A stretch of DNA of 64,000 bases. Origin: Osmia lignaria lignaria. Its lineage: Eukaryota > Arthropoda > Insecta > Hymenoptera > Megachilidae. The stretch is taken from the NCBI RefSeq assembly GCF_051020975.1, contig NC_135034.1, forward strand, positions 9,052,001 to 9,116,000, given 5' to 3'. The stretch's first letter is position 1. Every line of letters begins with the position of its first letter. Below are positions 39,401 through 45,400 of the stretch, piece after piece. The notes below the pieces were generated by a model. The model was not told where the DNA came from and ran no database searches. It saw only the letters and a list, made by a program, of their open reading frames with translations. A program made the translations under genes and the position numbers.

Positions 39401-42400
39401 GGTTCCCTGCGTATCCAGGAGGACATAAACACTCAACAGCATTCGGTCCAGCATTGCATTGTGCATCTTTGCCACACGATGCGGTGGAACAATCAGACTT
39501 GTCTTGTATACCGCAACCATGATACGGATTTCCAGTAGTTCCAGGATTACAGACACATTTTGATTCTTGAAGAGTATACTCGCAGTGGGCGTTAGGACCA
39601 CAGCCGGGATCACAGACAGCAGGATTGATCGCTGCCAGATTATAGGTAATTAATTATTTTGTCTGTAAAAAGATTGTCAAATTGTGAAATTCTAATGATA
39701 CTTACGTGGCATACAGAGAAGATCAGGATTTCCAATGAAGTATGGATTGCAGACACATTTGTTCGTAGACGGATCGCAAGAAGCACCCACACCACAGACT
39801 ACCCCTTCGCAGCGGCGTTTACACCTTCCACTTATGCAGACACTTGGCTCAGCGCAGGGAACATCCGGTGAACAGACGTCCGGTTGGCACTGTCCACCAG
39901 GGAACGGATTGCCCATGAAACCTTCGATGCACTTGCAAGTTGGTCCGCTGTAGCTCACGATGCACTGTGCTCCAGAGCCACAGACGAAGCCGTCGCATTC
40001 TATAAACAGATAAGTAATTTGTTGATTAAAAATCATTTGAAATATTTTATAATTATTTATATACTCACGAGAAACACATTCGTTGTTTTTGCCCTCCACG
40101 AATCCGATCACACATCGACACCAAGCAGCATGCTTGTCAGGTTCGCAATAGGCATTTGGTCCACAAGGTATGTTTTCACAAGGGTTCACGCACCTTCCGT
40201 TTACACAAGCGAAAATATTATCACAGTCGTCGTTGGAAGAGCACTCGTTCTTTGCAATAGCAACTCCCGTACAACCAGCACCATAAGGATCACCCACTGT
40301 TCCCTTTGGACACTCGCAGATATGGTCGCCCTTGGTGTTGATGCAGTAAGCACCGTGTCCACAGGGATTGTTCGCACATTCGTTCACATCGACGCATCCA
40401 TGTTGAGGATCTCCCTCGTAGCCAGCCTCGCACATGCACCTTGGTGGATCGCTTGGGGTACACTTCGCATTCATACCACATGGGAAACGATCACAGGGAT
40501 CTGAAACATTCGAAAGGAACGTCAGTTTAAAAAATTTCTCGACCAACGTATTAAACATTTCTTTTCATGAAATTTACTTTTACAAAGGTTGCCATCGAGA
40601 GGGTCTGAGTAAAACGGTGGTGGACAGACGCATTCGCCAGGTTGCACACACTTCTCGTTAGCTTTGCATTCGTTGTCGCTTGTGCATCTTTTCTGGGCCG
40701 GAGAACAGAGACCGTTGTATGGGTCTCCGCCATATCCATGCGGACAGACACACTGATGGGAACCAGGCAAATTGATGCACTCCGCTCCGTATCCACAAAC
40801 TTGGTGTCCAACGATGCATTCGTTGATATCTGTGAATCAATGTCAATTAAAAAAAAAAAAAAATGATATGTGAAGATTAATTTTAAGGTAAGATAGAAAT
40901 GATACACACCCTCGCAAGAACCATCAATTTTGGTAGTGTACCCTTTAGGACAGGCACAATAGCTGACTCCACCAGCGATCGTTATACACTCAGCACCACT
41001 GGGACATTTCTCACCCTTGGAGCACCCAGCCAACATACACTTACCATTAACGATCTTGTAGGGAGGCTGACACTGACATTCGATGCTGTTGCATTCTGTA
41101 ATTAACGTAAATGAAAATTTATTGAGAATCTAACTCGAGGATTTTTTATGAATTCAGCATAGCACTGGAAGTGTACCTTCGCAAAGGGAGAAGGGGTTCC
41201 CATTGAACCCAGGTGGACACTGACATTCATAACTCCCAGGTAGATTCTTGCAAATAGCATTGACACCACAGGCAGGTTTCTCCCTGAGCTCCATACACTC
41301 GTTGATGTCTCTGCATTTACCAGTTTCATGGTCACGAGTGTATCCTCTTTGACAAATACACACACTACTGCCCACGAACTCATCTTTGATACACTGTTCC
41401 CCAGCTGGACACGGGGTGCTGGGTCCACAAACGTGTGGGGACTTAGATTCCTGGCAACCACCACTGTAGGGATCTCCAGTGGTACCGCTAGGACATTGAC
41501 AAGAAAAGGAACCAGGCTCGTTGTTGCAAATTGCACCCTGAGGACACGGATTGATCGCGCACTCGTCGATATCCCTGCAACCACCCTTAACTCCAGGCTT
41601 TCCTGTGTAACCACTGCGGCACAGGCAGGTTGCCACGTCGTTAGATAACATGCAATGTGCATTTGGTCCACAAGTCAAGTCCTCGCAAGGATCTGAAAGA
41701 AACACATAGAAATTTTCATGAATATTATTCTCACGAAATGATCCATCAAATTAAGATTCAGAAATTTTGATTGCTCACGTCTACAGTCATTTCCAACGTT
41801 GGGTTCCGGACACAGGCATCGTTTCTGTGGGTCGCAAATGGCATTTCCAGGACAGTCTCCGTCAACCTCGCAGGTAACTATACCGACACACTTGATGTAA
41901 GGATCAGGATCCGGTATGGTTTCCTCTGGACAAGTACAGGCGTAAGAACCTTCTGTATTCGTGCAGGTAGCACCGTGACCACAGGCATCGTGTCTGGTAC
42001 ACTCGTCTACGTCTATATTAAAACTCAAAATATTATCAAAATTGTCCAATAAGAAAAGAATTTTCTTTATTCGTTTCTTATATACCTAGACATTGTTTGA
42101 AGGCATTTCCAGCGAATCCAGGCTTGCACTGACAACTGAAGCCACCCAGAGTGTTAGTGCAGATTGCGTTTCTTCCACAACGACCCGAAGGGCCATTTAC
42201 GGCGTCACATTCGTTTATATCTAGTTGGAGGAACAAATTACTTATGTTGTCGCGTAAAAAACCAATTGTCGATGTCATCAAGCCTTTCCTTACCAACGCA
42301 GCCAGCTGCAATGTCATTTGGATTGAAGGTCCAGCCATCCTCACAGATACAGTACGCTTCGTGACCATCTGCCTTGCAATACGCATGGTCTCCACAAGTT

Positions 42401-45400
42401 ACTTCGTCGCAAGGTGCTGCCAAAATTAAATCACCCGTTCGATTATCTTTCTGCAATCAATATTCACCCCCTACTGCAGTCGCTTGATTTTAATTTACCT
42501 TTGCAGGGTATGTGCGGCGGAGTTCCAACAAAACCAGACTCACACTCGCAGTGATAACTTCCTCTGGTGTTGCTACAAATGGAAGCAGGTCCGCAAGGAT
42601 TCGAAAGACACTCGTCCAGGTCCACGCACTCGGCTCCTACAGCCTTGAATCCATTCTTACAGAAGCATTGTCCTTCTATGCACTCGGCATTGTTCACGCA
42701 GTCGAAGTTCGATTTGCAAAGTGTAGTCACATCGGTCTGCGACGAATTTTGTGTTAGATAAAATCATTTGGATTTAAAGTAATATTAATTACCTGTTCAC
42801 AAGCGACTGTCGGATTAGGATTGGCACTATATCCCGTCGGACAGATGCAATTGTACCCAGGATCCGTGTTCTTGCAAATCGCGTATCTTCCGCAAGGATT
42901 CTCCAATGCCGTGCATTCATCGATGTCTAAGAATCATTAATATTAATGTCAGTGGAAATGATCATTCAGAAAGTACTGTGTTCTCTGTTACCCAAATTTG
43001 TCATTATTCAACAATTTACGTTTCTGAACGCTATGCTTCTAAATAGAAGAAAAAGGAAGACTATGATCTTAATTGCTAACCGCTGCATCCCTTAAAAGGA
43101 TCCCCAGTGTAGTCCGTCTTGCAACTGCATACGAAGCTGCCGATCGTGTCGCTGCACTCGGCGTTTTCGCCGCAAGGATTTCTCTCGCATTCGTTCACGT
43201 CTGTTAATCAACACGGTTAATCGCATGTTATCGTATGTTACTGGATTATTTACAATCGCGACAACTAAACAAGTGTTTCTTTTCTTTTACAAGAGTTAGA
43301 AAGGAGAGACTGACTTTCGCACAATGTTAGTCCTTGACCGATGAAGCCCTGGGGACAGATGCACTTGTACGATCCCGGCACATTGATGCATCTTGCATTC
43401 GCCGCGCACGCATCCGTCCGACTGCACTCGTTTTCGTCGACACAACCGTGTGTGGAATCCATCTGATAGCCAGCACGACATCTGCACTCGAAACTACCCT
43501 CTGTGTTCACGCAATCAGCGTCCGCGCCACAGGCTGAACCATCCTCGCACTCGTTTACATCTGTTACCGCGATGTTAGTAATTTTACTGTCATTTCTCGA
43601 TTAATCACAATCAATCATTAATCGTGTTATCCGATGAATTTTATTTAATTGTTAAACACAGACAATTATTTAAAAAAATAATTTTAACATCTACTATGTT
43701 TTCTATATTTTTCTCTAAGACTTACCACACTGAGATTTCAATTTAACGATACTTTCAGCTGAATGTTATAACTTGTGTACTAACGTTTCAGATAATTAGG
43801 AACGAAGTTACTCACCGTGGCAGCCGATCCAAGGATCGCCGCTCATTCCTTCCGGGCAAGAGCAACGGAAACTTCCGTGCACGTTTGTGCACTCAGCTGA
43901 ACGACCACAAGGGCTGCGCGAACATTCGTCGATGTCCAGGCATTCCTCTTCGGGACTGCCGTTGTATCCTTCAGGACACTCGCACTTGTGAGCACCAGGT
44001 AAATTCACGCACAAAGCACCCCTTCCGCAAGCACCCTCGTATTCGCATTCGTTGATATCGATACACTATACAAAGTCACGATTAAATTTAGAAAAACTCG
44101 TGAAATTACGAAGAATATAGGATACTTACACTTTCGTACGGGTCTCCCGTGAAGCCATCCTGACAAGCGCAGGTGTAATTTCCAGGGATGTTATGACAAA
44201 CGGTATTGTCACCGCATGCACCAGGTATCGCACACTCGTTCACGTCCTCGCAGTGCACCTCCCCGTCGCCGATATAACCGGATTTACACTTGCATAGGAA
44301 ATTCGAGGGAAGATTACAGCATTCTGCGTTCTCCACGCATCTCGAGGCGAAAGCCGGGTTGTCGCACTCGTTGATGTCTGCAGATACGTATCAGCGAGCA
44401 ATGAGGAAACGTGGAGGGAGCATGACAAACATACGTGAGAGAAAGAATTATTGCTGCATACCTTCGCAGTAGAAACCATCGCCTTGATAGCCAGGGAAAC
44501 AGGAACATTGAAAACTACCAAGAGTATTCGTGCAATGCGCGAATATATCACAGGGTCGGTACTTGCACTCGTTCTCGTCTGCAACGTGTTTCAGAATTGC
44601 ATGATGCATTATCCTGCGTCGCTAAGCCATTAACCCTTCACGGACGATTAACCCGTACATATGTTCGAGCAGAATCGTCATGGGAAGTTGTAATTTTGGT
44701 TATTTAATTTTCTAATTTACTCACCCGGTACCTGACAATTACAACCACCAAAACCGTCGTTGCAATGACAAACGGAATTCAAGCAGACACCGTTCAGACA
44801 CCTGGTTCCGTCTTCCTTCGTGCAGTCATCTATTGTCGGAAGCAGAAGAGAAATCAATTCGTTATTTGTCGTGGGTAAACACAACGCGAACCCTTAGTCA
44901 TCGGTGAGAAAATACCGCGAGCCGTGTAAAAATGTTGATTGCGATGAGTAATTCGTTTCCCAGCGGGTTACGTAACGTGTTCATCATCGACGAACAAACG
45001 TTGATTACGATGAGAAGAAGAATAAAAAAAGATCAATGTCGATGGGATTAATTGCGCAGGAAGAACTCGATGGAAGAAAACACGACGACAACAGGGTGCG
45101 CTACTCCACGTCGTTAAAATAATTAATATAGATGGGATTCAAGTGTCTTGCTCGTGAATACTTTGAAAAAGAAAATCAAAAATTGATAATCTTTCGTTTA
45201 TCAACTTGCATTTTTTGTTCATTGAAATTTATTGATTCAAAGTGATTGCTTTCTTATTACTAACCATCCTCCGGGTGAGGAGGAGGCGTAAACTTGTGTT
45301 GCGGTTTCGCGTGAGCTGCGGAGGAATCGCTTGGCTGGCGTAATCGCGTCAGGAACAACAGAATGACGTAAAGAAACAGTGGAGATCGTAACGGTAGCAT

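Noticed and set aside
1..45000. Many plus-strand and off-frame open frames over dumpy exons
   Set aside because: They are antisense or shifted readings of Cys-rich exons, with repeated Arg/Thr/Ser-rich junk and no conserved domain.
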